Assembly: GCA_037954325.1 (NCBI GenBank)
Contig: JBBMNZ010000030.1
Span: forward strand, 4,301,001-4,365,000
Source of the DNA: Fistularia commersonii
Taxonomy: Eukaryota; Chordata; Actinopteri; Syngnathiformes; Fistulariidae
DNA length: 64,000 nt
Direction of reading: 5' to 3'
In this document: one piece after another, positions 35,419 through 45,840 of the stretch
Layout of the letters: each line of letters opens with the position of its first letter
How positions within the stretch are numbered: the stretch's first letter is position 1
Notes under the pieces: model-generated
Database searches by the model: none
The model's input: only the letters and a program-made list of their open reading frames with translations
What the model was told of the DNA's origin: nothing
Translations under genes and position numbers: made by a program

Positions 35419-35914
35419 CAATTTCCGGAACAGGTGAATACACCTGACTATAAGCCGCACTGGTTAAAAATAACCAAATAAATATATGTGTACATATATA
35501 GGGCTCACGTGGGCTCACATACAGGAAGATGACACACAGAAACCTTTTTTTTTTTTTTAATTCTTAATTAAATTACATACCAGTAACTTCTAAAAATACA
35601 TGCTGGAAATGCTTTTTTTCTGCACGGTACCTGTAACACGGCTAACGAAAAAGATTAATGATAAATAACAAATGGAAAAGTTCATCCATCCATCCATTTT
35701 CTATCCCCACGTGGTCCTAATCCATCTTTGTCTTTCATCCGCGCTCTAAAACCACTAAAGTTGTCTTCTTCGGTATAATTCTATTGGTCTGATATGATGA
35801 GGCGAAATGTTTTGGCTGCATTAAGGTTATTAATCCGAAAAATCCGTAAATTAGCCGCATTATCATTTAAGCTGCGGCCTTCAAAGCGTGTGGAAAAAAG
35901 TCTGGAAATTACGG
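35419..35914 (+). mobile_element. MITE family C, copy 1 (pogo-type ends)
   Basis: The right end reversed is CCGTAATTTCCAGAC, followed by TA. The left end CCCAATTTCCGGA is followed, after a 17-bp interruption, by GACTATAAGCCGCAC. Internal blocks TAACACGGCTAACGAAAAAG, 'CATCCATTTTCTATCCC', GCGCTCTAAAACCACTAAAG and GAGGCGAAATGTTTTGGCTG recur at 51481-51911. The DNA near the right end also recurs reversed at 45304. It has no transposase. The ends resemble those of the pogo-like element at 17594. Confidence 0.8.
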
Positions 35915-37344
35915 TAAGTGACTGTCATCGGTTGTCGATTACCGAGTTTAACCAGGTTGCCGTTAACCCGGCGTTTTTTTTTTTTTTGACATCCAGTATT
36001 TGTTTCCGATGCTCGATCGGTGCTATTTTTACTGATACAGATTAATATTTAATCACAATAATTGAACAAATCGGTCCCAGAAATGTCACAAACGGTGACA
36101 TCTACTAAAGAAATCTGTCAGGCTCCACTTTTACTTCCAATTTTGCCGTAAATACTTCAGTGCGAGTACTTTTTACGTAAGAGTGCTTTAGCTTTGGGTC
36201 ACTGTGGCGCTCTCGGGTAATTGGAATAATGGTTTACAAGGGTTTTCGCTATTAAATATGGATGAACTCTTGACAGGTGAGTGGTATTAGAGTCGGGATG
36301 AGCCAGTCGCTTTTCACGGCACGATCAGGGGTTCTGGGAACTTAGTGCGGGTCTACTAACCTGAACGTGATCTTCCAGAAAGACTTTTTCCGGTTAAAAA
36401 AGGTAGGAAGGGCTTTCGGCGTCGTGCTCAACGCCACCATCAGGGAACCAATGAGAGAAAAGAAAAAAATTAAATTAATTTGACTGAAGGAACAGGCCGG
36501 TGATCACAGGCCAGATATGAATCATTCATATCAATCCCGTCTCCTCGGCAATATTATTGCAGCGGAACAAACGACCCGGAGCAGCAACAAGGTGCCCTTC
36601 TGTCAAACACAAATTGCCGCAGCTGTATCGGCGCCGCCGCGCTTTTCCCTTTAGTTATTGAACTATTTTATCGAGCCGCTACGGCGAGAAGGGAAACACG
36701 GGGAGGGGAAACTCAACACGCTCGCTATTTGCGGTTTTATCAGGGCCGGCCGAATCGCGGCTAATCAAATTTGCGAGCGAGGCCTATTCAAATGCGGGGT
36801 GTTCTTTTTAACCTTGCATTCGCATGCGACGGCGCGAGGAGGGCGGCGGGCCGACGGCGTTTTCGGGAAGGATTTCACCGATGAGGAAAGGAAGATGGGA
36901 GGGAACGGATGAAAGAGATGCAGACACTTTCAAAATACAGTTTTGCTGAAGTTGGCCTGAACTTGTACACTCGCGCATTTTGCACTTTTTGAAAAAAGTG
37001 AAACACGACACCCTTGTTTATTGACCTTAAAGCGTTTACAGCAGCAGGTTGATGAACTCTCTCCCAAGCTAAATTTTACACAGAAACCGATTTTTTTTTT
37101 TTTTTTCCGTGCAATACATCAAAAGAAAGAACAAACAAACTTCTCCCATTCCTTCTATTTTTACCCGTCCCCTGACGCGAGACGTTTCCCCGGCGTTCTA
37201 CGTATCAGCGAGTGCCTGGTTGAAAATCCGCATCACCTCCCTGCTGTCTAAAAATCTCCAAAACTCGAAAACGCTCGTGGCAGCGGGGGGAAAAAAAAGA
37301 ACAGGGGAGAAAACGGCAAAATACAGTGAGAAAGTTCATCGATC
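35915..37344. other. Intronic, no gene
   Basis: Poly-T at 35975-35987 and 37090-37106. CpG-rich, non-repetitive sequence spans 36540-36900. Open frames of 64-93 codons lack domains. Confidence 0.45.
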
Positions 37345-37420
37345 GGGTACGTGGGGTTTGATTCCCAACCCAGTGCCAAAGTGCCCTTGAGCAAGGCATT
37401 GAACATCTTAGTTCCTCCCG
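37345..37420 (+). repeat. SINE-like fragment (B-box region and body)
   Basis: GGGTTTGATTCCCAACCCAG at 37354-37373 resembles a tRNA B box, and AAAGTGCCCTTGAGCAAGGC with ATTGAACATCTTA follows as in common fish SINEs. The 5' tRNA head and 3' tail are not clear. Confidence 0.6.
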
Positions 37421-37584
37421 ACGATGGCGTGGTTAGCTTATATCGTGGCTAGCGCACCGCGAAGCTCGTAGCCACGCGCTCTCAAGCGCTTTGGAACCGC
37501 GACCGGTTTCAAAACACGAATTAAGTCTGTTTAATTATCCAGGCTCAACAACGAACCAGTAATCACTCCTGTAATTTTACATTC

Positions 37585-37650
37585 TATATTTACAGTCATT
37601 TGGCAGACGCTTTTAACCAAAGCGATTTACAAGAAGTGCAATTCAGTCAC
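37585..37650 (+). repeat. Dispersed teleost repeat fragment (TTTGGCAGACGCTTTT core)
   Basis: TATTTACAGTCATTTGGCAG followed by ACGCTTTTAACCAAAGCGAT and TTACAAGAAG is a core I recognise from many fish repeats. It is short and contains an imperfect inverted repeat (GCTTT-T/AAAGC). The class is uncertain. Confidence 0.55.
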
Positions 37651-37884
37651 CGAAAATCCAAAGTACCATTAGCACTTTTAGCTGAATTACCAAAGTAGTA
37701 ATTGAATTACCACCAGTTGTGATTTTCGCTGAATGCAATGAGAATTCACGTTTTCGGGTGATTTTTCCCCACTGCCGAGTAGAAAGGAAGAGGGGAGGCG
37801 CTAAACAAACACGCGGAGAACGTTAAAGATGCCCTTGGTTTTTATTAGTCGCCTTGGAGTTCCTGCTTATATCAGATAACTGCA

Positions 37885-37925
<41 letters not shown>

Positions 37926-38719
37926 ACTTCATAGATACTTGTAATATATGGGTCAGTGGTCGGGATTCTCGTACCTGTAACTACGTCTACTTATATTCTC
38001 CGAGTTCCCCGGCCCCGGGCCTTTGAAATTGCCGTCCCGGCTGAGTGGACTGATTTTTACAGCGTCCTGAAATACAGCGCCGGCTTCTGGGGCGGAAAAC
38101 GCATCCGGTGAGGAGAAACCAATTACATACACAGTCAGCGGGCTGCGCCTCATCCCAGCAACGTGGCACGATATTGTAGTTTGTTTATGGAAAACTGCGT
38201 TGAAATTACCCCCCCGAAAAGAAAAAAAAAAAAAAAAAAAAACAATAAACGCCGTCTGGGGGTGAAAACACATCGTTCGCACGACGTTCGTCAGCCCGAT
38301 AATAGCATTTGGTAATTAGCATATCAATGTAATGTCAGCGGCAACTCACTTTGAAAACAGGAAGAAGCCCCAGAGACATTTTTGGTATAATTGGGAGTTA
38401 AATTGTTTCGGATGCTCCCGCCGTTTCCCAAAAGGAGGGGGTTCTGAAAATATCTGACCGTTTACAAAGGAGCTGGAATCCCGAAGGGGGGGGGGGTTAA
38501 AACAGAACGACGGTAGCCCAGCCCCCCCACGCAGCGTCTTACATGCACAGGCGCCGTTAGATTTAGCAAGCCTGATGGCGACACCAATGAGAGATTTATC
38601 CCTCCGCCGTGGCAGTAAATAGACCTGCCGATAACCGGGCCATAGACCTTAACAGTATATTCAAGGCTGACAAACAGTAACATTAAGTACGATGAATAGC
38701 CGGACGGGAGTCTGTGTGC
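37651..38719. other. Intronic, no gene; GT run and poly-A
   Basis: GT microsatellite at 37885-37922, poly-A at 38217-38241, and a G run at 38487-38495. The 109-codon minus frame at 37953-38282 has no domain. Confidence 0.5.
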
Positions 38720-38730
38720 TGATACACACA

Positions 38731-38763
<33 letters not shown>

Positions 38764-38866
38764 GCAAACCAAAGAAAATGAGTTGTCTACTCAAAGGAAA
38801 TGAACGTCTATTAACTCATGCTTTGGACACCACCTGAGAAAAGTGGTATATTCCCAGCTCCACCAT

Positions 38867-38926
<60 letters not shown>

Positions 38927-39172
38927 GTCTGCACAGTAGTTGTAACACAGGAAATGAATGTCTATTAACTCATGTTTAGACACCACCTGAGAAAAAGTGG
39001 TGTATTTCCAGCACCACAAAACACACACACACACATACACACACACACATGCACACACACCAAAAAAAAACGTTGTCTGCTCAATAGTCGTAACACAGAA
39101 AATGAACGTCTATTAACTCATGTTTAGACACCACCTGAGAAAGGTGGTGTATTCCTTGCACCACCAAACATA

Positions 39173-39247
<75 letters not shown>

Positions 39248-39363
39248 AAAGGTTTGTCCGCTCAAAAGTCGTAACGCAGAAAGAGGACGACTATTAACTC
39301 CTGTTAACTCCTCAGCAGCTATCCTGTAGATAGCTGCTGAGAGTGGTGCATTCCCAGCACTAC

Positions 39364-39400
<37 letters not shown>

Positions 39401-39526
39401 ACACACACGCACGCACACACCAAAAAAAAGTTTTCCGCTCAGAAGTCTTAATATAGGAAATGAATGTCTATTAACTCATGTTTTAGACACCAGCTGAGAA
39501 AAGTGCTGCATTCCCAGAACCACCAT

Positions 39527-39558
<32 letters not shown>

Positions 39559-39565
39559 ACACACA
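38720..39565. repeat. Tandem array, ~150-180-bp units each ending in a long CA run
   Basis: Units begin with GAAATGAA-GTCTATTAACTC or its variants at 38797, 38951, 39098, 39279 and 39457, so periods are 154, 147, 181 and 178 bp. Each continues TCATGTTTAGACACCACCTG, AGAAAAGTGGTGTATTCCCA and GCACCACCA-ACA, then a CA run of variable length, then ACCAAAAAAAA, TCTGCTCA-AGTCGTAACACA. A partial unit precedes it from 38720. The longest CA run is 39176-39243. Cys/Val-rich frames on the minus strand are GT translations. Confidence 0.88.
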
Positions 39566-40559
39566 TACACATCCTTCCTGCAAGCGTGAGACACACACAT
39601 CCTTACTGGCTGGAGATGGTCTGAAATGGTTTATTTAGGTTTTGAACTTTTTACGGTCAGTTTCTATATTCAAGACGTCAGAGTTTTCCTTAACTTTCCA
39701 TAAAAAGGCAAACAGCCCGCCTGCCCTCCCCCACCTGCTTCCCCCGTTTTCCCGCCCTCAATGTTCCGCGTTGCCGCGGCGGCGATCCAACTTGGCTCGT
39801 TTTCAGCGCGGCAAGCTTTCGGCTGTCGTGTGAACTCATTGGCTGATGAATTATGTTATTAACTGGCTGCCGTGTTTAACACGGATTCAAAGAGTTCGAA
39901 GAGAAAAAAAAATGAAAACAGAAAACCAACCCTTGGCTGACTCTGGGTCTCCAGTTCACTCGAACGTTGCAATAATCAACTCTGACGGGGAATTTTTTTT
40001 AAAGTTCAAGTCAGACCAGGTTCCCGCTCCACCGTCTTGGCCGTGATTCTCCAAAATATATACTGAAAGTAGCTGGACGCACACAGACTGCTCTTGAGGA
40101 GGCCTCTCACTGACATTTATTTAAAAGAAAAAATCTCTTTTCGGCTGAAAACCCCCAAAACAACACTGACCTGAACTTTCAAATTATGCCAGCCCTCAAA
40201 CAGCTATTTGAAACCTGCTGGGTGTTTTCGGAGACCCCTGGATCCCAATATTATTATTGTTGCGGTCCCACGCTGACCGATACAGCGTGCAGGGCAGGTG
40301 TCAACGCAAGACGGAAGGGGGGGATGGGGATCGTACCATTCTGCTGTTTCGATAGGGGGGGGGTTTGGTGCTTTTAATTTTTTTTTTTTTTTTTTTTTCC
40401 CTGTTAAAATCTTTTCAAACACATTAAATGGATCAATGTGTTGAATAGGAGCCCAAGTGAAGCGTAATTTTACAGATGGGGTTCATGGTTGACCTCATAA
40501 TCGCTATCATATGTTGCCACCACCACCCCCCCCTCCCCAAACTGGAACGTAGAAATGGA
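39566..40559. other. Intronic, no gene
   Basis: C-rich segment at 39715-39760, poly-T at 40377-40398, and a G run at 40356-40363. Open frames of 63-72 codons have no domains. Confidence 0.45.
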
Positions 40560-41285
40560 TTAACAGGGTAGGGGCATAACATTTGCATGTATAAAATATT
40601 TATTTTAATTTTTTTCTCGATATTTATCCTTATTTAGCACTCATGGTTGTGGTTATTTTTTTTCCCCAAATTATTTCATATTTTCCTCCATTTCTTGAAA
40701 CTTGGGAAAGACTGGAGGAAATTTTTAAAGTAGAATTTGCACGCATAAACTGTGAATATTTTTGTTTCATTTTTTTATTCTCTATGCATTTATTGTCTTT
40801 TAGCTCTAATGGTTCTGCTTATTTTTCCAAATTATTTCATATTTTTATCCACTTCTAATACTTGGGAAAGACTGACGGGAAATCCCAAAGTAGAATTTGC
40901 ACATATAAACTGTGAATATTAATTATGTTTTTTGTTCTCTCTGTGTTTATTGTCTTTTAGCTCTAATGGTTGCAGTTATTTGTTTCAAAATTATTTCATA
41001 TTTTCCTCCGTTTCTGGTATTTCTGAAAGATGGGAAGGAAATCCCACCGCAGAATTTTAGATGTATAATCTGTGAATTTTTCCTTTTTTTTTTAATCTAT
41101 GTATTTATTGTCTTTTAGCTCTCATGGTTGCGGTTATTTTTTTTCCAAATTATTTCCCATTTTTCCTTCATTTCTAATATTTTGGAAAGACAGGAAGGAC
41201 ATCCCGCAGTACAATTTACGTGTATAACGTATGATTTTTTTTCTCTGTATTTCTAATATTTTGGAAAGTGTTTGGAATAAAAAAA
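40560..41285. repeat. AT-rich satellite-like array, ~160-bp unit, about 4.3 copies
   Basis: The motif T(C/A)ATGGTTG(C/T)(G/A)GTTATTT recurs with its first T at 40641, 40807, 40964 and 41122, giving periods of 166, 157 and 158 bp. Each unit then has CCAAATTATTTCATATTTTC, TTGGGAAAGACTG, 'GTAGAATTTGCACATATAAA', CTGTGAATATT and 'TTTATTGTCTTTTAGCTCT'. The last unit is truncated after 'TAATATTTTGGAAAG' at 41253-41267. Units are roughly 80-90% alike by eye. There is no coding potential. Confidence 0.88.
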
Positions 41286-43289
41286 AAATCTAGAATGATA
41301 TAAAAAAGAAATATTTCAAGAATATTGAGGCGTACCATCGGAGCTATGCGTACAGAGGGAGGAGGTTGAAGGAAAATAAAATCAAATGTCAAACCAAATG
41401 TTTGATCACATCCCAGACCCATATGGTTATAGTTAGCATCTTGTTTTTAATTGTTTCTCTGCTGCCATGATGACAAAAACCCCAGCAACAACAACACACT
41501 TTCAACTCTAACCATACCGACCCCAACATAACTCGTCATTGTTCACCAAGACAAATTATTTCCAATTTTTTAAGACCGTGGGTCTTAGAGTAATGCCATT
41601 TCAGTATTGACAATAAAGTTGACTTCGACGCCACCTCATCATGAAACTCTGAGAGGCTCCAAGTTCGGATTATCAAACGCTCAACTTCTAGTGCGTTTTT
41701 TAAAATACGTTTTTTTTTTTTTTTTAAATTCCCCCGGTTGGCTCATATCTCGGGCGCGGGGCCAGAGGCCATCGTCTCCACGTGATGAGTACCTGGCGTC
41801 TGATGGTTTCTTCTGTCGCGGCGTACAAATCGCGTGGACGGAGAACGTGAACGGGACAACAAGTAGACTTCAGAGATTTTAGCAGCTGTCTGAGGATTAA
41901 TAATGTATGAGCTCCAAGAGAACATCTGAGAGTTTTCTTGCATGGATGCCTTTGCCAGATGATCGTGATAAAAGCGGAGAATACTCCAACCGAGGACGCC
42001 ATCCCAGAGGTGGGTTAGGTGAAGTCCATGTTGCAGACGGTTAAATGTTTATAAATTATCCTAACAAATTAAATTGTGAAGTAATAGTCTAGTAATTATG
42101 AAAAGGAAGCGGGATCAGAGAATTCTGAAATGGAGTCATAATGGGGTTTTTGAGGATTAGAAATTAATCCCGAGGAAAGTGGGGTATGTGTCGCAAAAAA
42201 ATAATGGGGTGTAATTCAAAGCCTCTGGATCTATCAGCGACTGAAGCGCTAAACTTCAGAGTCTCTTGTGATTAACGCCGGCCGTCTCTCTCTCAGACCT
42301 GATAATCTGGTTTTATTTCTGAGAAAAAGAAGAAAAAAAAAAGAAAGAAAACGAGGCATCCGCCGCAGCCCACGTTTCCCCTGGAAACAAAACCGCCCTA
42401 GATAGAAGGACAATGAAGATTGGCAGAAACCTTAAACTCGCCACGCTGCATTTCCCAGAGGATTAATCAGCGTATCCTGATTTGAGCCTTAATGCGATAA
42501 AATATAAACACCGGGAATGTCACTCTATACGTTTATATTATATTTCAGAAAATGTGCAGTACGGGTACATGCGGTCCTTTCTTATATCAGTCAGAATAAT
42601 GCCATTTCTTAGTCTGGTTGTCTTAGTTATCGCCTTCAATTTGATGTTGTGAGAATTTCCACGCGAGTGCCATAACAGGTGTATTACAAGTAACTCCTTG
42701 CCGCCTGTGTTTGTTATTTACAGGCAGAAAAATTCAGAGAATGTCTGCTGATACGGCCTGAAAGGGTATTTGATCAAGGCCAATTCATCCACCTGTCCGT
42801 TTCCCAGCTCCCCTGTTTATTTCCCGAGGAGAACGTTGTCCCGGCACTCTAATCATTAGAGATGGCAGCCGCTTTACGTGATAAACAGGGACGTAAAAAG
42901 AAACGCTATTTATTCGAGACGTCACAGAGATTCAGTAGTTGGATGTCAAAGGGTCACGAAAAAACACTCGCGTCCTCCGACCCCGTCCCCCGGGCTGTTA
43001 TATTGCACCCGTTATATAACATTAAATTTATGTGAATTGATGGATTTCAAATTTCAAGGCCGCCGCCAAAGCTGTGACAATCGTTGGAATGCAGCGCTTG
43101 ATTTTTATAGTTACGAGATCACGGTGTTCACTTGACTCAGAACCTGCTTGTTGAAAGTTTCCTTTTGGGGAAAAAATTGATTTGCAAATTAGCAAAAATC
43201 ATTCAGTGCAAACGAAGGAAAACCATTCCCTATTTTTCACCGATTAAGACGCGTCTGTCTTAAATCAAATCATGCTACATAATGTAAGA
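41286..43289. other. Intronic, no gene
   Basis: Poly-T at 41709-41725 and A-rich sequence at 42320-42352. 42200-42880 is complex, non-repetitive sequence without recognisable motifs. A 23-base tail-like stretch, TTGACAATAAAGTTGACTTC, at 41606-41625 may be a retroposon end. Frames up to 92 codons lack domains. Confidence 0.45.
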
Positions 43290-43470
43290 CACTGTTGCAC
43301 AATAGGATCTTTTTGCAGTTCCCAGAAACTTTTCAGGAACTTGGCAGCCTGTTGCCTTCCGACGGCACGGGAACCAGGGACCAGGGATCGTAATTTCTAC
43401 GAATCATTGGAACTCATGACGTAGATGGTTGGTAGAATCAATAAGCCGCTCCTCCAATACGAGCTACAAC
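43290..43470. mobile_element. Degenerate DNA-transposon fragment (possibly PIF/Harbinger-like), copy 1
   Basis: Shares GGGAACCAGGGACCAGGGAT (43370-43389) and the upstream CAG-TTCC-GAA-CTTTT-CAG blocks with 57150-57231. Downstream, TTGGTAGAATCAATAAGCC resembles TTGGTAGAACTCATAAGCC at 58043-58061. Family assignment is a guess from its similarity to fish Harbinger repeats. No coding sequence. Confidence 0.5.
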
Positions 43471-43539
43471 TCACTGACTGCGGAGCGCCATTTCTAAAAA
43501 TCACCTTGATCAACAGTCAGCTTTTTTCTTGTGACAAAA

Positions 43540-44208
43540 TGTCTGTTGGGGTTCTCACTCATCCGGGTCATGGTGAATTCCTGTCCAAATATTCTTGTCG
43601 TGGCAACTGGACTTGTATTTCTTCACCTGAAGATGTTTCCGCCCTCATCCGAGCGGCATTTTCAGTTATAATGACCTTTGAGGAGTGTCCAAATAGAACG
43701 GCCGGGGTTTAGGGCGGATGTAGGTCGTGGCGGCTTGTTATGTAAATGGAGTTGATCGGCAGAAACTTGGTCGAAGGGGGTTGTGATGCTTATGGAGTGT
43801 TGTTCGTTGGGGACAAAAGAGCAACTTTTGCGGGAAAACCTGGATTGGAATCTGAAAATGTTAAGCTAAACGAAGGACTTAAACGTGTTGGACCACATGG
43901 ACTGAAGCTCAGGTGGAAGTTCTGGTGGTGGATCCTGGAGGGTGCAGATGGGCCTGGTTCTTGTGGGAAAATCCATCTTGGTATTGATCCCAGTATGGCA
44001 TTATACACTTGTGAAAGTTTGTGTCTTAGGCCCCTTCTCTATTCAGAGATGTTTTTTCTGTTCTGACAAAGATGGCTTCTTTGAATCCTCTCTCCAACCA
44101 TCTGTCTTCTCTGAAACGGACATTGCTGTCTACCAAAGAATCGCCCTCATCCTTCAGGTGTCGGTGGACCGCAGAGTCCTGTTTTGAAGTGGCGGGACGA
44201 AGGTACAA
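43540..44208 (-). pseudogene. Penelope-like element, GIY-YIG endonuclease C-terminal part and 3' end
   Basis: The minus strand (from 44208) reads HLKDEGDSLVDSN, DRWLERGFKEAIFV and KTSLNREGA. These correspond to the end of the GIY-YIG endonuclease region that follows the reverse transcriptase in Penelope-like elements. In another frame from 44008 it continues YNAILGSIPR, the usual sequel, so a small frameshift lies near 44010-44026. The 3' untranslated part at 43740-43550 includes CTGAAGATGTTTCCGCCCTC and GGTCATGGTGAATTCCTGTC (plus-strand order reversed), shared with 55990-56150. The reverse transcriptase and the catalytic GIY-YIG motif are absent, so it is inactive. Confidence 0.75.
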
Positions 44209-44430
44209 CGTTTTTGGGATTCCCTTGGATTAGAATCTGAAAAAGTGAAGCCAAACTTCTCAGATTGTCAAACAAAGAAACCTGAAACCTGTTGGATCCC
44301 ATGGACCGAAGCTTAGGTGGAAGTTCTAGTGGTGGGTCCTACCGGGTTGTTTGGAGGGTGCAGAAGGCCCGACCCATGTATGTTTATCCGTCTTGGTATC
44401 GATCCCAGTACGATGTTGTATGTGGGATTT
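44209..44430 (-). repeat. Second, partial copy of the Penelope-like 3' region in direct tandem
   Basis: 44227-44425 repeats 43842-44015 in the same orientation. Shared blocks are GGATT(G/A)GAATCTGAAAA, GTTGGA-C-CATGGAC-GAAGCT, AGGTGGAAGTTCT(G/A)GTGGTGG, GGAGGGTGCAGA and CTTGGTAT(T/C)GATCCCAGTA. Tandem partial copies are characteristic of Penelope-like elements, whose copies often carry such 'pseudo-LTR' repeats. Confidence 0.75.
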
Positions 44431-45303
44431 TGTAAAAGAAGATTTTGACAAGACTACACCATGATCTGGATGACTGAGAACGTCCACAGACCTTCACTCT
44501 CATTCACTCCTCTGGACAAATAAGGGTCTCCAATGAAGCCACTCCATGTTTTCGCTGAGAACATTTCTTTTAGTATTCTCTGGGTTGATTCTTGATCATC
44601 TGAAGTGTGTTGCTTCTTCTTCGTCCAATCCAGAAACACCAGCTTCATTCCTGGGCCCTCCCGAGCACAAAACTCCCCACAGGTCTTTCCAACTGAACAA
44701 GCCTCCAAGACGAAGGGTGAAACATCAGGGCTCGCGGCAGAAATTGAACATTTTTCACCAAAATAAGTGGCGAGTTGGCTACCGGTGAGGTTTTTCAGAA
44801 AGCGAGGCAGAGCGGGGGGGAAATAAAAAAACAATCTGAAAGTCCATGGTTGTTATCCCCGTCATGCATTGGGCGCATTTGGGCGGTTTGTTTTTGAGTG
44901 TACCGCTTAAGGTGCACATTGCAGAAAATTGCGGTCTCTGCCTGTGGGGCCAAAAAAAACCAAAAGGTTCCCCCGGAGAAGAGTCCTTCCTTGAACGGCA
45001 TCTGAGCCGTACAGTTCTGTCCGAAAATGGCTTGTGATGCTTGTTGGGGTGGAGGGTGGGTGGAGGGTGTGCACAGCTCTGCATCCACACCTCTGCTAGT
45101 ACTTGCTTCCCCCATACTTGTCGTAGCCTAACACCTGCGGTGAACGTTGGATTATGAGTCATACTTGAAATGCGGGGGTTGAATTTAAAAACCCTTCATG
45201 TTGGATATTTATAAGAATCTCTTGCCGGTGAGTAAAGTCACCGTGCAGCCACGTGTCGTCGACGGGATTTCAATGCCGATATCTTTATCTCGACAACGAC
45301 GAA
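44431..45303. other. Intronic, no gene
   Basis: No repeat family recognised. A 126-codon (44454-44834) and a 127-codon (44779-45162) minus frame overlap other frames of similar length, have no domain, and lack splice support. Confidence 0.45.
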
Positions 45304-45840
45304 CCGTCATTTCCGCACTGTATGGCGCTACTTTTTCACGCACTTTGAACACTGCGACTTAAACAATGATGCGGTTAATTTATGGATTTTTACGGATTAA
45401 TGAGATTCATGCGGCCAAAACGTTTAGTCTCGTCACACCGGGCCGATGAAAGTACATAAAAGACACCGCAGAACACACGGTTTACACAAATGACATTGAA
45501 AGCAACAACGAAAGAGAGGCTAAGGAAGTGTGTGAAGGAGGAATTCTGAGGCTGGGTACTTCCAACTCTGAAGAAGACGACCTTAGCGGTTTTATTGGAT
45601 AAAGATGGAAAGAACGATCAATGACTTTTCCTGGTCGGCTACTGTATTTTTTTTTATTTTTTCAACCAGCTGTGTTACAGGAAAAGTTAAAAAAGATGTT
45701 TCTGTGTAAATATATTGTGTTACAAACGGACACCTGTGGCTTAAACACAAGTACGGCCTATAAATGCAATTTTTTTTTTTTTCTCAAACTTAGTGGCTCC
45801 GGCTTAAATTAAGGTGCATTCAATAGTCTAAAAATTGCGG
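45304..45840 (-). mobile_element. MITE family C-related element, 537 bp, opposite orientation
   Basis: The left end CCGTCATTTCCGCACTGTAT and reversed right end CCGCAATTTTTAGACTATTG form an inverted repeat. TA follows at 45841-45842. Near the left end, CACGCACTTTGAACACTGCG matches the reversed 3' region of copy 1 (CACACGCTTTGAAGGCCGCA), and GCGGCCAAAACGTTT reversed matches AATGTTTTGGCTGC at 35809-35822. The rest of the interior differs from the other two copies. No transposase is visible. Confidence 0.75.

Noticed and set aside
38720..39565. Array resembling a CRISPR
   Set aside because: Units are whole near-identical tandem copies with variable CA runs, not short repeats with unique spacers, and the context is a vertebrate intron.
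44454..45162. Overlapping 106-127-codon minus frames
   Set aside because: Several frames of similar length overlap, none has a domain, and no splice sites support them.
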